Assembly (NCBI RefSeq): GCF_024168645.1
Contig: NZ_JALJWF010000001.1
Coordinates: forward strand, 5,831,501 to 5,895,500
Origin: Pseudomonas sp. GGS8
Lineage (GTDB): Bacteria > Pseudomonadota > Gammaproteobacteria > Pseudomonadales > Pseudomonadaceae
Reading direction: 5' to 3'
DNA: 64,000 nt
The notes below the pieces were generated by a model. It made no database searches. It saw nothing but the letters and a program-made list of their open reading frames with translations, and was not told the origin of the DNA. Position numbers and translations under genes: made by a program. Position 1 is the first letter of the stretch, and each line of letters starts with the position of its first letter. This document shows, one piece after another, positions 9,693-20,000 of this stretch.

Positions 9693-9917
9693 TTATCTAT
9701 GTATGGCCTGCGCGATCTCGGCTGCATGAGATTGAATTCGGGCTTCATCACTTTGAAAGATTGTTATCATGCGATAAATGGCCTGAGCATCGGGTTCATT
9801 GCCGGCCAAGCTCAATCGCTCGGCAATTCGCATCAACTCTACTGCAGACCACTTAAGGTCCGAGGCGATGCCCAAGAGGTCACGCTTCAAACCCTGTGTA
9901 AGTTTGCTGAGGTCCAT
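9693..9917 (-). CDS. Small conserved-looking protein of unknown function
   Basis: This 74-residue ORF starts at ATG 9917 and has a good AGGAG eight bases upstream, which is why I prefer it to a longer frame starting at 10079. The product begins MDLSKLTQGLKRDLLGIASD and is predicted to be almost wholly alpha-helical, with amphipathic patterning and no membrane segment. I do not recognise a family. It runs opposite to bcsC and is flanked upstream by a palindrome at 10021-10037. It could be a small regulator or adaptor, but nothing in the sequence proves that. Confidence 0.55.
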   Translation of the reverse strand: MDLSKLTQGLKRDLLGIASDLKWSAVELMRIAERLSLAGNEPDAQAIYRMITIFQSDEARIQSHAAEIAQAIHR

Positions 9918-10020
9918 AGTGCACTCCTGAAAACCCAAGATATAGTTCCACTCTCTGCTGCGGGGAGGGAAACGAGACTCGTATCTGGTGTCCGACTCAT
10001 TGAAATTTAAGGGGTTTCTT

Positions 10021-10037
10021 ATTCCTGAAACAGGAAT
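10021..10037. promoter_or_regulatory. Palindrome upstream of the small minus-strand gene
   Basis: ATTCCTG-AAA-CAGGAAT is a perfect 7+3+7 inverted repeat lying about 105 bases upstream of the ATG at 9917. Its size and symmetry fit a binding site for a dimeric regulator. There is no T-run to make it a terminator. The factor is unknown. Confidence 0.3.
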
Positions 10038-10140
10038 TAACTTGATTCTGGACTTGTTTGCAGGGTGTATCAAGAGCAAAAAAATAGTGAAGTCACGCTA
10101 GTGGACTCTACCTATAGCCATTGACGTTTTTTGCGCCTAC

Positions 10141-10290
10141 ATGACCAGCTTTAAACTTGGTGTCATCGAGATTGGCTGCATGGTTCATGCTAGGCGCAAG
10201 TTCTTCGATGAAACCGTAGGTAATGCAGGACCACCGCTCTACGTATGGGTTACGAAGTGGAGATCGTTGACATACGCGATCTTTTCAAGC
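10141..10290 (+). mobile_element. IS66-family transposase (TnpC) remnant
   Basis: The stretch EIGCMVHARRKFFDE (codons near 10168-10212) is the well-conserved GCxAHARRKFF block of IS66 TnpC transposases. Shortly after, in a shifted frame, ALRMGYEVEIVDIRDLF resembles the following alignable TnpC segment. The rest of the transposase and any terminal repeats are absent here, so this is a degraded scrap. It abuts the 3' end of the TssA-EAL gene, so past IS activity may have shaped this junction. A second IS66 remnant lies at 43849-44210. Confidence 0.6.
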
Positions 10291-10296
10291 ACGGAT

Positions 10297-11886
10297 CTAG
10301 AGTTTTTTTTGCAAAAGTGGCCAATACCCGCTACAGGCATTCAACCATACGAAAAAATCGACGACCGGCATTGGTTTGGCAATGAGGTAGCCCTGCACCT
10401 CGTGACAACCAAAGCTCTCCAACAACTCACATACCGCCGGATCTTCTACCCCTTCGGCAACGAGCCGCAATTTTAGAATCAGACCAAGCTGGACTATGGT
10501 TTTAACGATTTCCTGTTGCTTGGGGTCATGCAGTTGAGTGATGAAAGAGCGATCAATCTTCAGTGCGTCGACCGGCAACTTCGATAGATAGGAAAGCGAT
10601 GAATAGCCTGTGCCAAAGTCATCGATTGCCAGTGCAAAACCAATCTGGCGCAACCGTAACATCGATGTCAGACACTGCTCTGGATTGTGCATGGCGCTAG
10701 TCTCTGTAATTTCCATGCAAAACTCAGTGGCTTGCGCCCCGGTCTGCTTGAGCAAAGCCTCTACCAATTGGGGGAAGTTCGGTGACTCCAGATCCTGCAT
10801 ACTCAGATTGACGCTGATTCGGATTCTCCGAGTCGGTGCTTGAGCCCGACTCAACAACATGCACTCGCGCAATAGCCAGAGACTGAGTACGCCGATTTTT
10901 CCACCCATTTCAATGACCGGTAGAAAAGCGTCCGGAGCCAACAATCCGAAGTGTGGGTGCAACCAGCGCACCAACGCTTCGGCAGCGACGATTTTACCGT
11001 TGGCGAGCGTGACTAGGGGCTGTAAAAAAATCCTTAACTGCCCCTCAGCGATAGCTGCATCGAAATCCTCCAAAAGAGCCCTCGCCTGCTGACGCAGACG
11101 TTCCTGTTCTGGGTCGTAGAGCACGGGACGAAGGGTCTGTCTACGCGTCACATCCAGCGCAACCTCTGCATAGCCAAACAACTCTTGACTCACAGAACCA
11201 TGCTTCGGGTATTCAAATACCACTTTCTCGTTATCAATCAGTGCGCCGGGGGTGAACCGCTGAGTAGCGACCTGCTTGACCTGTGCCACCACAGCCCCGA
11301 CTGCGCCGGGCGCAGTCTGACTGTAGGCGGTACGCTGCACCCTATTTTTCAAGCGGCGGGAGATCGGCAGCAACAACGGTGCGTCGTCACCCAAGTGCTC
11401 GGTGCACGCGGCGTCGAGGCCTTCAAGATGCGCCACCAGACGGCGGAACAATGGCAGCTGCTTTTTGATCGTGACGTTTTCGTTCAGCACCTGCTCAAGA
11501 CGCAGCACCAACCAGTTGATAGCCGCGGAACGTGTCCGGGCCTTGTCCGGATGAATCTCTGCCCAGTGGTTTTCGCACAGGTAATGCAGCAGACCGAGAC
11601 CGGCCAGCAATCCCTGAAAAGACTCGCGCTGATACAGCGCCCAAGTCAGCCATGCGCACACACGTAAATCCTTGGACTGGGTACGTAGTAGGGTTTCACT
11701 GTTTTCGAGGATTTTCTGCCAGTCGACCTGATCGCCTTCGTGTATGGATTTCGCTTTGCCCAGTTCGCTTTCCAACGCCTTATATTCGCTCGAAAAGCGA
11801 ACGTCCTCGCCCGAGAAATTCTCTTCGCAAACAGAGCGCTTGGCGAGTTCAAGGTAATGCACAGAGAGTTTGTTTGAGTAGGACAT
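10297..11886 (-). CDS. TssA N-terminal (ImpA_N) domain fused to an EAL c-di-GMP phosphodiesterase
   Basis: A 529-residue protein if started at ATG 11886; a GTG three codons upstream is possible, and neither has a strong ribosome-binding site. Residues of about 25-150 match the ImpA_N domain of T6SS TssA proteins: SGEDVRF, then VDWQKILENSETLL, then SKDLRVCAWLTWAL, HWAEIHP and RSAAINWL. The cognate block in the tssA at 51501-53087 aligns well by eye. A linker of about 110 residues follows. An EAL domain fills about residues 280-520 with its active-site motifs intact: E303-A-L in AEALVRW, MEITET, DDFGTGYSSL, KIDRSFI, AEGVED and GYLIAKPM. It should therefore hydrolyse c-di-GMP. No membrane segment or signal peptide is visible. 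The neighbours are an IS66 scrap downstream and the FecR-domain gene upstream. A role linking T6SS assembly with c-di-GMP is inference. Confidence 0.85.
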   Translation of the reverse strand: MSYSNKLSVHYLELAKRSVCEENFSGEDVRFSSEYKALESELGKAKSIHEGDQVDWQKILENSETLLRTQSKDLRVCAWLTWALYQRESFQGLLAGLGLLHYLCENHWAEIHPDKARTRSAAINWLVLRLEQVLNENVTIKKQLPLFRRLVAHLEGLDAACTEHLGDDAPLLLPISRRLKNRVQRTAYSQTAPGAVGAVVAQVKQVATQRFTPGALIDNEKVVFEYPKHGSVSQELFGYAEVALDVTRRQTLRPVLYDPEQERLRQQARALLEDFDAAIAEGQLRIFLQPLVTLANGKIVAAEALVRWLHPHFGLLAPDAFLPVIEMGGKIGVLSLWLLRECMLLSRAQAPTRRIRISVNLSMQDLESPNFPQLVEALLKQTGAQATEFCMEITETSAMHNPEQCLTSMLRLRQIGFALAIDDFGTGYSSLSYLSKLPVDALKIDRSFITQLHDPKQQEIVKTIVQLGLILKLRLVAEGVEDPAVCELLESFGCHEVQGYLIAKPMPVVDFFVWLNACSGYWPLLQKKL

Positions 11887-12097
11887 CCACAGCACTCATT
11901 TGGATCGCTATGATGGCCACTGACAAGTCTCTAATTACAATGATCTTGTCTTTATTGTGCGCCAGAGGCTTTCTTATATCAGACAAGGGACGCCCCTGAG
12001 TTTGAACAATATTGAACAGCCCCGACCTCTCTTCCAACACCAAAAAGCTGGAGCCATTACCACCTCCTGAAAACAAATCAGAAGGTGTAAACCTTAT

Positions 12098-12319
12098 TCA
12101 GGACGGGAGCCTCGGCCCTGATCGGCGATCTCGCACAACAGCCAGCCCTAGGCAGGGTTCAGCGTCTTCGTCGAGGTCATGCAGCAATTGAATGTTCTTC
12201 AGATGAGCGATGTTCGAGGCCTGGTCGAAGGTATCGAGCAATAACATTGCGAACATGCTCGGCTGAAACTGATAGGCCTGGGTCGGCTCGCGACCGTCCT
12301 TCCTTGGCTGGCCCTTCAT
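12098..12319 (-). CDS. Possible small protein downstream of the FecR-domain gene
   Basis: A 73-residue frame starts 18 bases after the stop of the FecR-domain gene on the same strand. It has a helical-looking middle (SMFAMLLLDTFDQASNIAHL), an acidic block (DLDEDAE) and a basic tail. No clear ribosome-binding site precedes the ATG and no family is recognised. It may be a coupled small gene, the remnant of a larger gene, or a chance frame. The about 200 bases from here to the TssA-EAL start hold nothing that I can identify. Confidence 0.25.
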   Translation of the reverse strand: MKGQPRKDGREPTQAYQFQPSMFAMLLLDTFDQASNIAHLKNIQLLHDLDEDAEPCLGLAVVRDRRSGPRLPS

Positions 12320-12337
12320 CGGTCGTCGGCCGGGGTG

Positions 12338-13333
12338 CTATTGGACACGCGAGGTCCTGGGGTAATACAAAATGTCATACCGCCCGGACTCTCCCTCTAA
12401 CCCATGAGTGTCATACGCCGACAGGCGAACATGGTAGAAAAACGCTTTCAGCCCGCTGAATTTGACCTCTGGCGTGCTGGAAAACTGCTCTTGCTTGATG
12501 TCTAAAAAAGCTGCATCGGTGGCCACTTGCGCCCGATAACGCGCGGCCCCTTCGACGGGCTCCATGATCAATTGCCAGACGGGCACGTTACCCGTCTGGC
12601 CGGCCTGCCCCAACAAGCGCGGGGCGGGTAACAAGTCGATTGGCGTCAACGTGCCTTGTCTCTGAATACGCAAACCCTGACGGGCCATGACCTGTACCTC
12701 GTCAGCTTCAGCTTCCTTAGGGCGTTTGGCGGCGGACCGGGCAGTGCGAGAGGCAGACGGTTCCTCATCACGATTGACCGCCACTTTCCCGTTCAGCACT
12801 TCCAGTAGAGCCTGGCCACCATCATCGTTGCGCGCCCGGAAGTGCGTACCCCGTACGCCCAGTACACCGACCGGCGTGACGATCTGGAAACGATCATGGT
12901 CGCTGGCACGTTTGATTACATACGACTCGACCTGCCCCTGCTCGAGGATGACCTGAGGGATCGAATGTTCTTCATTGAGATGCAGAGTGATCTGGGACCT
13001 GGAGGGCAGTACCACCCGCGAGCCATCACCCAGGGACAGACTGACAAACGCCGAAGGTGAGGTCTTGACGCCTTCTTGCTCGTCAATCGACATACCTTCC
13101 TGCAATGGTGTCTGCTTGCCTTTGGCATCCAGCTTCCAGGCTTCGCCAGTCAGATGCTCGACAGTCGCCGGCAGCGGTTGGCCACGGCATTGTTGGTTTT
13201 CATCGATATAGGGTAGACGTTTTGCCGAGGCGACAGCCGCCGATGCACTCTCGGTGAGCAATCCCATCAGGCCGGCAATCAGTAAAAGACAGACGCCAGA
13301 ACGGCGTGGAAGCAATAAGGTCATGGGGTTCAT
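12338..13333 (-). CDS. Secreted or periplasmic FecR-domain protein
   Basis: The 331-residue protein has an N-terminal signal peptide (about residues 13-33, ending SASAA) and then a FecR-type beta domain at about residues 95-195: SLSLGDGSRVVLPSRSQ, VILEQGQVESYV, and the signature TPVGVLGVRGTHFRA. The C-terminal third resembles a fibronectin-like fold (WQLIMEPVEGAARYRAQV). There is no N-terminal DUF4880 segment and no membrane anchor, so this is not a classical FecR anti-sigma factor. Such FecR-domain proteins are often encoded near CHASE2-domain sensors and large adhesins. Both occur in this window (38139-40466 and 14094-30803), so a periplasmic sensing or scaffold role in adhesin control is a reasonable guess. 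Confidence 0.8.
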   Translation of the reverse strand: MNPMTLLLPRRSGVCLLLIAGLMGLLTESASAAVASAKRLPYIDENQQCRGQPLPATVEHLTGEAWKLDAKGKQTPLQEGMSIDEQEGVKTSPSAFVSLSLGDGSRVVLPSRSQITLHLNEEHSIPQVILEQGQVESYVIKRASDHDRFQIVTPVGVLGVRGTHFRARNDDGGQALLEVLNGKVAVNRDEEPSASRTARSAAKRPKEAEADEVQVMARQGLRIQRQGTLTPIDLLPAPRLLGQAGQTGNVPVWQLIMEPVEGAARYRAQVATDAAFLDIKQEQFSSTPEVKFSGLKAFFYHVRLSAYDTHGLEGESGRYDILYYPRTSRVQ

Positions 13334-14028
13334 AGATGGCTTTTTATGCTCTTATAGAAATCATGCCGGGAACGCACGCGCTTGGCGCACGATACCTGAT
13401 CGGACGCCCTGGCAGATAGCCATCAGAGCAGATGAGATGACACATCCTTGTGTCAGAACCGAGCAGGCACTCCGTGTGTTTTCCCCGAACTGCAGGACTG
13501 TCGAAAACCGGCGATCGGCAGTCCTGCCAAATTGGCGTTGACGCTCCCTGCGTCGGGACACATCCCAATGTCCCTGTACCGCTCAGCGACAACGAATTTA
13601 CCGACATGGGAGCCTTGTGAGGCAATTCTCAATATTTGTTCAGAATTGGCCGAGGGCTAAAACACCCAACGTTGTTGTGCTGAATGAATGTCACGCTGTG
13701 CCGCTTCTAACTCTGGGAAATGCACCGGAGCAAAGCCTGGCGAGTCACCTATAAACATGTTTGTCTCTATTGGACCGAAGTAACGCGGTACACCCCTTGC
13801 TCGGCAGCTGGAATCGACTGGACCGTTGTGCATCCCACAACATCAACGCTGCCAGCTTTGCGAACCCATTAGAAAGAATTTTTCGACGCATCTTTCCCAC
13901 TGTCCCTTTTGAGCATTCTACCGATGACTAAACGCCTACCGGCGAAGTGATATCAGCCTAGCCATCCTTGGGAAATTCGCAGCAATTCGCCACAATTGTT
14001 CAGATTCAATCAGTCAGCCTAAACTCAT
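13334..14028. other. Intergenic region between the FecR gene and the adhesin 3' end
   Basis: About 700 bases with no gene that I can support. The right part should carry the upstream control region of the minus-strand FecR-domain gene. A hairpin-capable repeat occurs here: GCAGGACTG at 13492-13500 pairs with CAGTCCTGC at 13519-13527, with an 18-base loop and no T-run. The segment 13660-13980 has short open frames in several phases without recognisable motifs and may be decayed coding DNA. Confidence 0.5.
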
Positions 14029-14062
14029 AAAAAAAGAGGGTGATTTCTCACCCCCTTTTTTA
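14029..14062 (-). terminator. Rho-independent terminator after the adhesin gene
   Basis: GGGTGA (14038-14043) and TCACCC (14048-14053) form a stem with a TTTC loop, flanked by an A-run on one side and a T-run on the other. On the minus strand it lies about 30 bases after the adhesin stop and has a U-rich tail. The symmetrical A/T flanks would let it work in both directions. Confidence 0.8.
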
Positions 14063-14093
14063 CTTCACGTTCAGTGGCGAACCTGCTTCAGGT

Positions 14094-17000
14094 TCAGACC
14101 ACCGTCAATTGGCTATTAGCCAACAAAGTGGCCAGATCGGTGTTCACGTTCTGCAATGTCACCAACGCTGTGGTGAAGCTGGCTGCACCGCTGGTGTCGA
14201 CCGAGATAACGGTGTCGCTAGCACTCGTCGTGACCTGCAAATAGTTACTCAGCGACGCCGAGGCGCCATCGAGCACATAGCTGCCAGTGGTCGCGTCCTT
14301 GTACACATGGGCTGTGCCGGTATAGCCATGCAGCAACCCTCTCAGGTCGATGATGTCCGCATCAGTGCTAGTGCTGCTGGCAAGATCGCCAACAGTGAAA
14401 CCCGTCACCGTGTCGCTGCCATTACCACCTGCGGCGGTATCTGAAGCAGTGATGACGTTGTAGATCAACCGATCATTACCGCCGTTGGTCAGCACAAAGG
14501 TGTCGTTGCCACCACGGCCCTCGATGATGTTGTCTGCGGTGCTGCCGGTAATGACGTCGGCCAGCGAGCTACCGCGAACGCCTTCGACATTGCTCACCGA
14601 GGTCAGGGTGCCCCAACCCGAAATACTGCCGGTGTTCAGGTTCACCGTCAGCCCGCTGGTGGCACTGTTGAAGTCTACGATGTCCATGCCGCCGGTTGCG
14701 CTCCAGGTCTTGGTGTCACCAGACAGCACCGGTTCGCTCCAGCCCCCGCCACCGCTGTAGCTGGTGGTACCGCCAATGACATTGGCGACCATATAAGTGT
14801 CGTCGTAACCGGTGCCGGTCAAGGTAGTCGCAGCGGCTGCCGTGACACCGCTGGTCGTCAGGACGTAAGCAGAGGTCGCATCGTCCGGGGTGACGTTCCA
14901 CGAGTAGGTCACGGACGAAGTGCCAGAGCTGGCGAGTAGCGAAACGGTATAGATTTGTGATGAATCCAGCCCGTAAATGTTGACCAGGCTGGAGCTGTCG
15001 TTGCTCCAGACAGACTGTGCATTGATGATCTGCGTCGCTACCAACACACCCGACGCGTCGTGCACCTGCACCGTATTGCCGTAATAAACGTTGAAGCCTT
15101 CGGCATTCAGGATCCGTAGGTGCAACGACGTACCATCCTGGACCTGGTTGGTGTTGGTAATGAGCCGGGTCGCCGAAGCGGCATTTTGTCCGATCAGCAG
15201 ATCGACGTCGCCATCCCAGTCGTAATCGGCGGCGGTCAGCGAAGCCAGGACATTGTCCACACCGATGGCGGCCGTGATCATCGTACTGGTGCTCCAACTG
15301 CCTGCTGTGACGGAGCCGCTGTTGGTGTAGAGGTTGACCTGCCCCGTGGAGTAGTCAGCTTCGATAACGTCCATCTTGCCGTCACCATTCCAGTCCACGG
15401 CCACCGATGCTTCACCCGCTAGCGTGTCACCGGCGATGGCAATCGCCGTCGATGCCAACGTGCCCGCATTGTTCAGGTAGATTTTGCTATTGGCCGTGGT
15501 GGCGACGCCGCTCTGGTTGACGTACAGATCGAGCGAGCCATCACCGTTGAAGTCCGCCCAGGTCAGCGACTCAGGATCCGTAGCGGTGTCAGAGAGAGAG
15601 TTGAAGACATTATCGATCGCTTGCGCCTCGGTCCAGTTAGCCCCCGTAGTGCTGCTGGCGCCACTATTGGTCAGTACCGTCAACGTGTAATCATTGTCAC
15701 TAAGGGTGGTGGTGGCGTTGGTGTGCAACACAAGGTCAACCTTGCCGTCGTTGTTGATGTCAACGCCTGAAACCTCTCGGTCGGTTTGCAGGCCGTTAAT
15801 ACTGGCAGCCGTGGTGCCACTGCCATTACCGTAAGGCGTCCAGGATATACCGCTGTTGTTCTTGAGGAAGGTCGCCGAGTCGTCACCGGAATCCCCCAGG
15901 ACCACATCCAGATAGCCATCACCGTCCATATCGATCACCGCAGGGTTGCCGTAGTAAATCGTGGTGCCGACGCCCGTCGCTGCCGAGGTATACCCTGACA
16001 CGCTACCGGTCCACAGCGGGGAGGTACTACCGCCAAAGTTGGTGTCGGTGGCCCATATGTCAATGTAACCATCAAGGTTGTAGTCCAGGAACGCATAGCC
16101 GGTGATAGTGCCCGAGCCCGTGGCTGGTTGAGTCAATGCAGTGGTGGTGTAAGTGCCGATGGCTGTGCTGCTGTAAACAGCCTGATCACCAACAAAGGTC
16201 CACAGACCGGCCGAGTTGAGCATCATGCTGCCGCCGTAGCCGCTGGTCGCGTTGGTACCAAATGCGCTGTTGGTCGCAGCCAAATAGTTCAGGGTGCTGA
16301 CCACGTCCACCTGGGTGGTCGCGGTCAGATTCGAGCGGTTGCCCGCCGCATCCCACAGTACGTAGCCCAAATGGTACTCACCCACCGCCAGCGTCGGAGA
16401 CAGCGACCAGGCACCCGGCGCCGAAACAGTGGCTGACACCAAAATGGTGTCGACGCCTTCCGTGTAGACACCATCATTGTTGACGTCGTTGATCAAAGCG
16501 ATGGTGACACCTGCCTCGGCGGTCCCATCGACGGTGCTGCTGAAGGTCGGCGCGGCACTAGCGAGGATGACTCCGTCGCCATCGGAATCGACGGTAGCTG
16601 CGTTCGAGAAATCCGGAGCTGTCAGGCTCAGCGACGGCGCCGTCAGGTCGATGGTGTAGTTGGTGGTGGTGGTAGAGCCATGGGTGGAGCTGACCGTATT
16701 AAGGAGGCGAACCATACCGGACACTGCCGTGGTGGTGGTGTATGTCAGGTTGTAGCTCCAGGTCGTTGCCCCGTCGGTACTTTCCACGTCAATCCAGGTG
16801 CTGCCACCATCGAGGCTGATCTGCACCACTTCATCAGCCAGCAAGGCACGACTGACGGTGCCGCTCAACACCGGGATGTTGTCACGGGTAATCAGGTCGG
16901 TATTCACTGCGTCATCGATGGTCGAGTGGCTGCCACTGAGTGCACTGGCGGTATCGGTCGTGACGACCGTCAGTGTCGCCGTAGCATCCACGGACAGTGT

Positions 17001-20000
17001 GAAGTTAGCCGAAGCAGTGCCTTCGTTGCCAGCCGCATCGGCTACTACGGCGGTATAGGCGTGACTAGTTCCGATGTACAAGGTAGACGTCGCAAACGTC
17101 CAGGTAGTGCCACTCACCGTCGCGGTGCCCAGCAAGGTGCTGGTGTTGTCGTCGTAGATCCGTACCACATCACCGGAACCAAGCGCGGCGCTGAGGGTGC
17201 CATTGAGTACCGGCGTGCTGTCGTCGGTGATAGTGCCGCTGACAAAGTTGCCCTGGGAGGCGCCGATATTGTCACTGTAGGTGGTAATGCTGGTGGTTTG
17301 CGTGGGCGCCGTGGTATCCACCGTCAAGGTGAAACCCGACGAGAACGTGCCCTGGTTGCCAGCGGCATCGGCCACCACGGCGGTGTAGGTATGGCTGATG
17401 CCATCGACCAGGGTCGCTGTGGCGAAGGTCCAGGTGGTGCCACTCACCGTGGCGGTACCGAGCAAGGTATTGCTCTCGTCGTAGATGCGTACCACATCAC
17501 CGGAACCGAGTGCGGCGCTGAGGGTGCCGTTGAGTACCGGTGTGGTGTCGTCGGTGCTGCTGCCGCTGGCGTAGTTCCCTTGGTTGGTACCCTGATTGTC
17601 ACTGTAGGTGGTAATGCTGGTGGTTTGCGTGGGCGCCGTGGTATCCACCGTCAAGGTGAAACCCGACGAGAACGTGCCCTGGTTGCCAGCGGCATCGGCC
17701 ACCACGGCGGTGTAGGTATGGCTGCTGCCATCGACCAGGGTCGCTGTGGCGAAGGTCCAGGTGGTGCCACTCACCGTGGCGGTACCGAGCAAGGTATTGC
17801 TCTCGTCGTAGATGCGTACCACATCACCGGAACCGAGTGCGGCGCTGAGGGTGCCGTTGAGTACCGGCGTGGTGTCGTCGGTGCTGCTGCCGCTGGCGTA
17901 GTTCCCTTGGTTGGTACCCTGATTGTCACTGTAGGTGGTAATGCTGGTGGTTTGCGTGGGCGCCGTGGTATCCACCGTCAAGGTGAAACCCGACGAGAAC
18001 GTGCCCTGGTTGCCGGCGGCATCGGCCACCACGGCGGTGTAGGTATGGCTGCTGCCATCGACCAGGGTCGCTGTGGCGAAGGTCCAGGTGGTGCCACTCA
18101 CCGTGGCGGTACCGAGCAAGGTATTGCTCTCGTCGTAGATGCGTACCACATCACCGGAACCGAGTGCGGCGCTGAGGGTGCCGTTGAGTACCGGTGTGGT
18201 GTCGTCGGTGCTGCTGCCGCTGGCGTAGTTCCCTTGGTTGGTACCCTGATTGTCACTGTAGGTGGTAATGCTGGTGGTTTGCGTGGGCGCCGTGGTATCC
18301 ACCGTCAAGGTGAAACCCGACGAGAACGTGCCCTGGTTGCCAGCGGCATCGGCCACCACGGCGGTGTAGGTGTGGCTGCTCCCATCGACCAGGGTCGCTG
18401 TGGCGAAGGTCCAGGTGGTGCCACTCACCGTGGCGGTACCGAGCAAGGTATTGCTCTCGTCGTAGATGCGTACCACCTCCCCTGCGCTCAGCGCGGCGCT
18501 GAGGCTACCGTTGAGCACCGGCGTGGTGTCGTCGGTAGTAGTACCACTGAGGAAGTCACCCACGTCAGTGCCCACATCATCGGTGTAGCTGACGATGCTG
18601 GTGGTCACGCTCGGCGCGGTGGTATCGATCGTCAGCGTAAAGCCGGACGATGCGGTCCCTTCGTTACCGGCGGCATCGGCCACCACGGCGGTGTAGGTGT
18701 GGCTGCTGCCATCGACCAGGGTCGGGGTGGCAAAAGTCCAGGTGGTGCCGGTCACGGTGGCGGTACCGAGCAAGGTGCTGCCCTCGTAGATCCGCACCAC
18801 ATCACCGGCACCGAGTGCCGCGCTGAGGGTACCGTTGAGCACCGGCGTGCTGTCGTCGGTGCTGCTGCCACTGGCGAAGTCACCCACGTCGGTGCCCACA
18901 TCATCGGTGTAGCTGACGATGCTGGTGGTCACGCTCGGCGCGGTGGTATCGATCGTCAGCGTAAAGCCGGACGATACGGTCCCTTCGTTACCGGCGGCAT
19001 CGGCCACCACGGCGGTGTAGGTGTGGCTGCTGCCATCGACCAGGGTCGGGGTGGCAAAAGTCCAGGTGGTGCCGCTCACCGTGGCGGTACCGAGCAAGGT
19101 GCTGCCCTCGTAGATCCGCACCACATCACCGGCACCGAGTGCCGCGCTGAGGCTGCCGTTGAGCACCGGCGTGCTGTCGTCGGTGCTGCTGCCACTGGCG
19201 AAGTCACCCACGTCAGTGCCCACATCATCGGTGTAGCTGACGATGCTGGTGGTCACGCTCGGCGCGGTGGTGTCGATCGTCAGCGTAAAGCCGGACGATG
19301 CGGTCCCTTCGTTACCGGCGGCATCGGCCACCACGGCGGTGTAGGTGTGGCTGCTGCCATCGACCAGCGTCGGGGTGGCGAAGGTCCAGGTGGTGCCACT
19401 CACCGTGGCGGTGCCGAGCAAGGTGTTGCTCTCGTCGTAGATGCGTACCACCTCCCCTGCGCTCAGCGCAGCGCTGAGGCTGCCGTTGAGTACCGGTGTG
19501 CTGTCGTCGGTGCTGCTGCCACTGGCGAAGTCACCCACGTCGGTGCCCACATCATCGGTGTAGCTGACGATGCTGGTGGTCACGCTCGGCGCGGTGGTAT
19601 CGATCGTCAGCGTAAAGCCGGACGATACGGTCCCTTCGTTACCGGCGGCATCGGCCACCACGGCGGTGTAGGTGTGGCTGCTGCCATCGACCAGGGTCGG
19701 GGTGGCAAAGGTCCAGGTGGTGCCGGTCACGGTGGCAGTGCCGAGCAAGGTGCTGCCCTCGTAGATCCGTACCACATCACCGGCACCGAGTGCCGCGCTG
19801 AGGGTACCGTTGAGCACCGGCGTGCTGTCGTCGGTGCTGCTGCCACTGGCGAAGTCACCCACGTCGGTGCCCACATCATCGGTGTAGCTGACGATGCTGG
19901 TGGTCACGCTCGGCGCGGTGGTATCGATCGTCAGCGTAAAGCCGGACGATACGGTCCCTTCGTTACCGGCGGCATCGGCCACCACGGCGGTGTAGGTGTG

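Noticed and set aside
13492..13527. Hairpin GCAGGACTG...CAGTCCTGC as a terminator
   Set aside because: The loop is 18 bases, no T-run follows on either strand, and no gene ends next to it.
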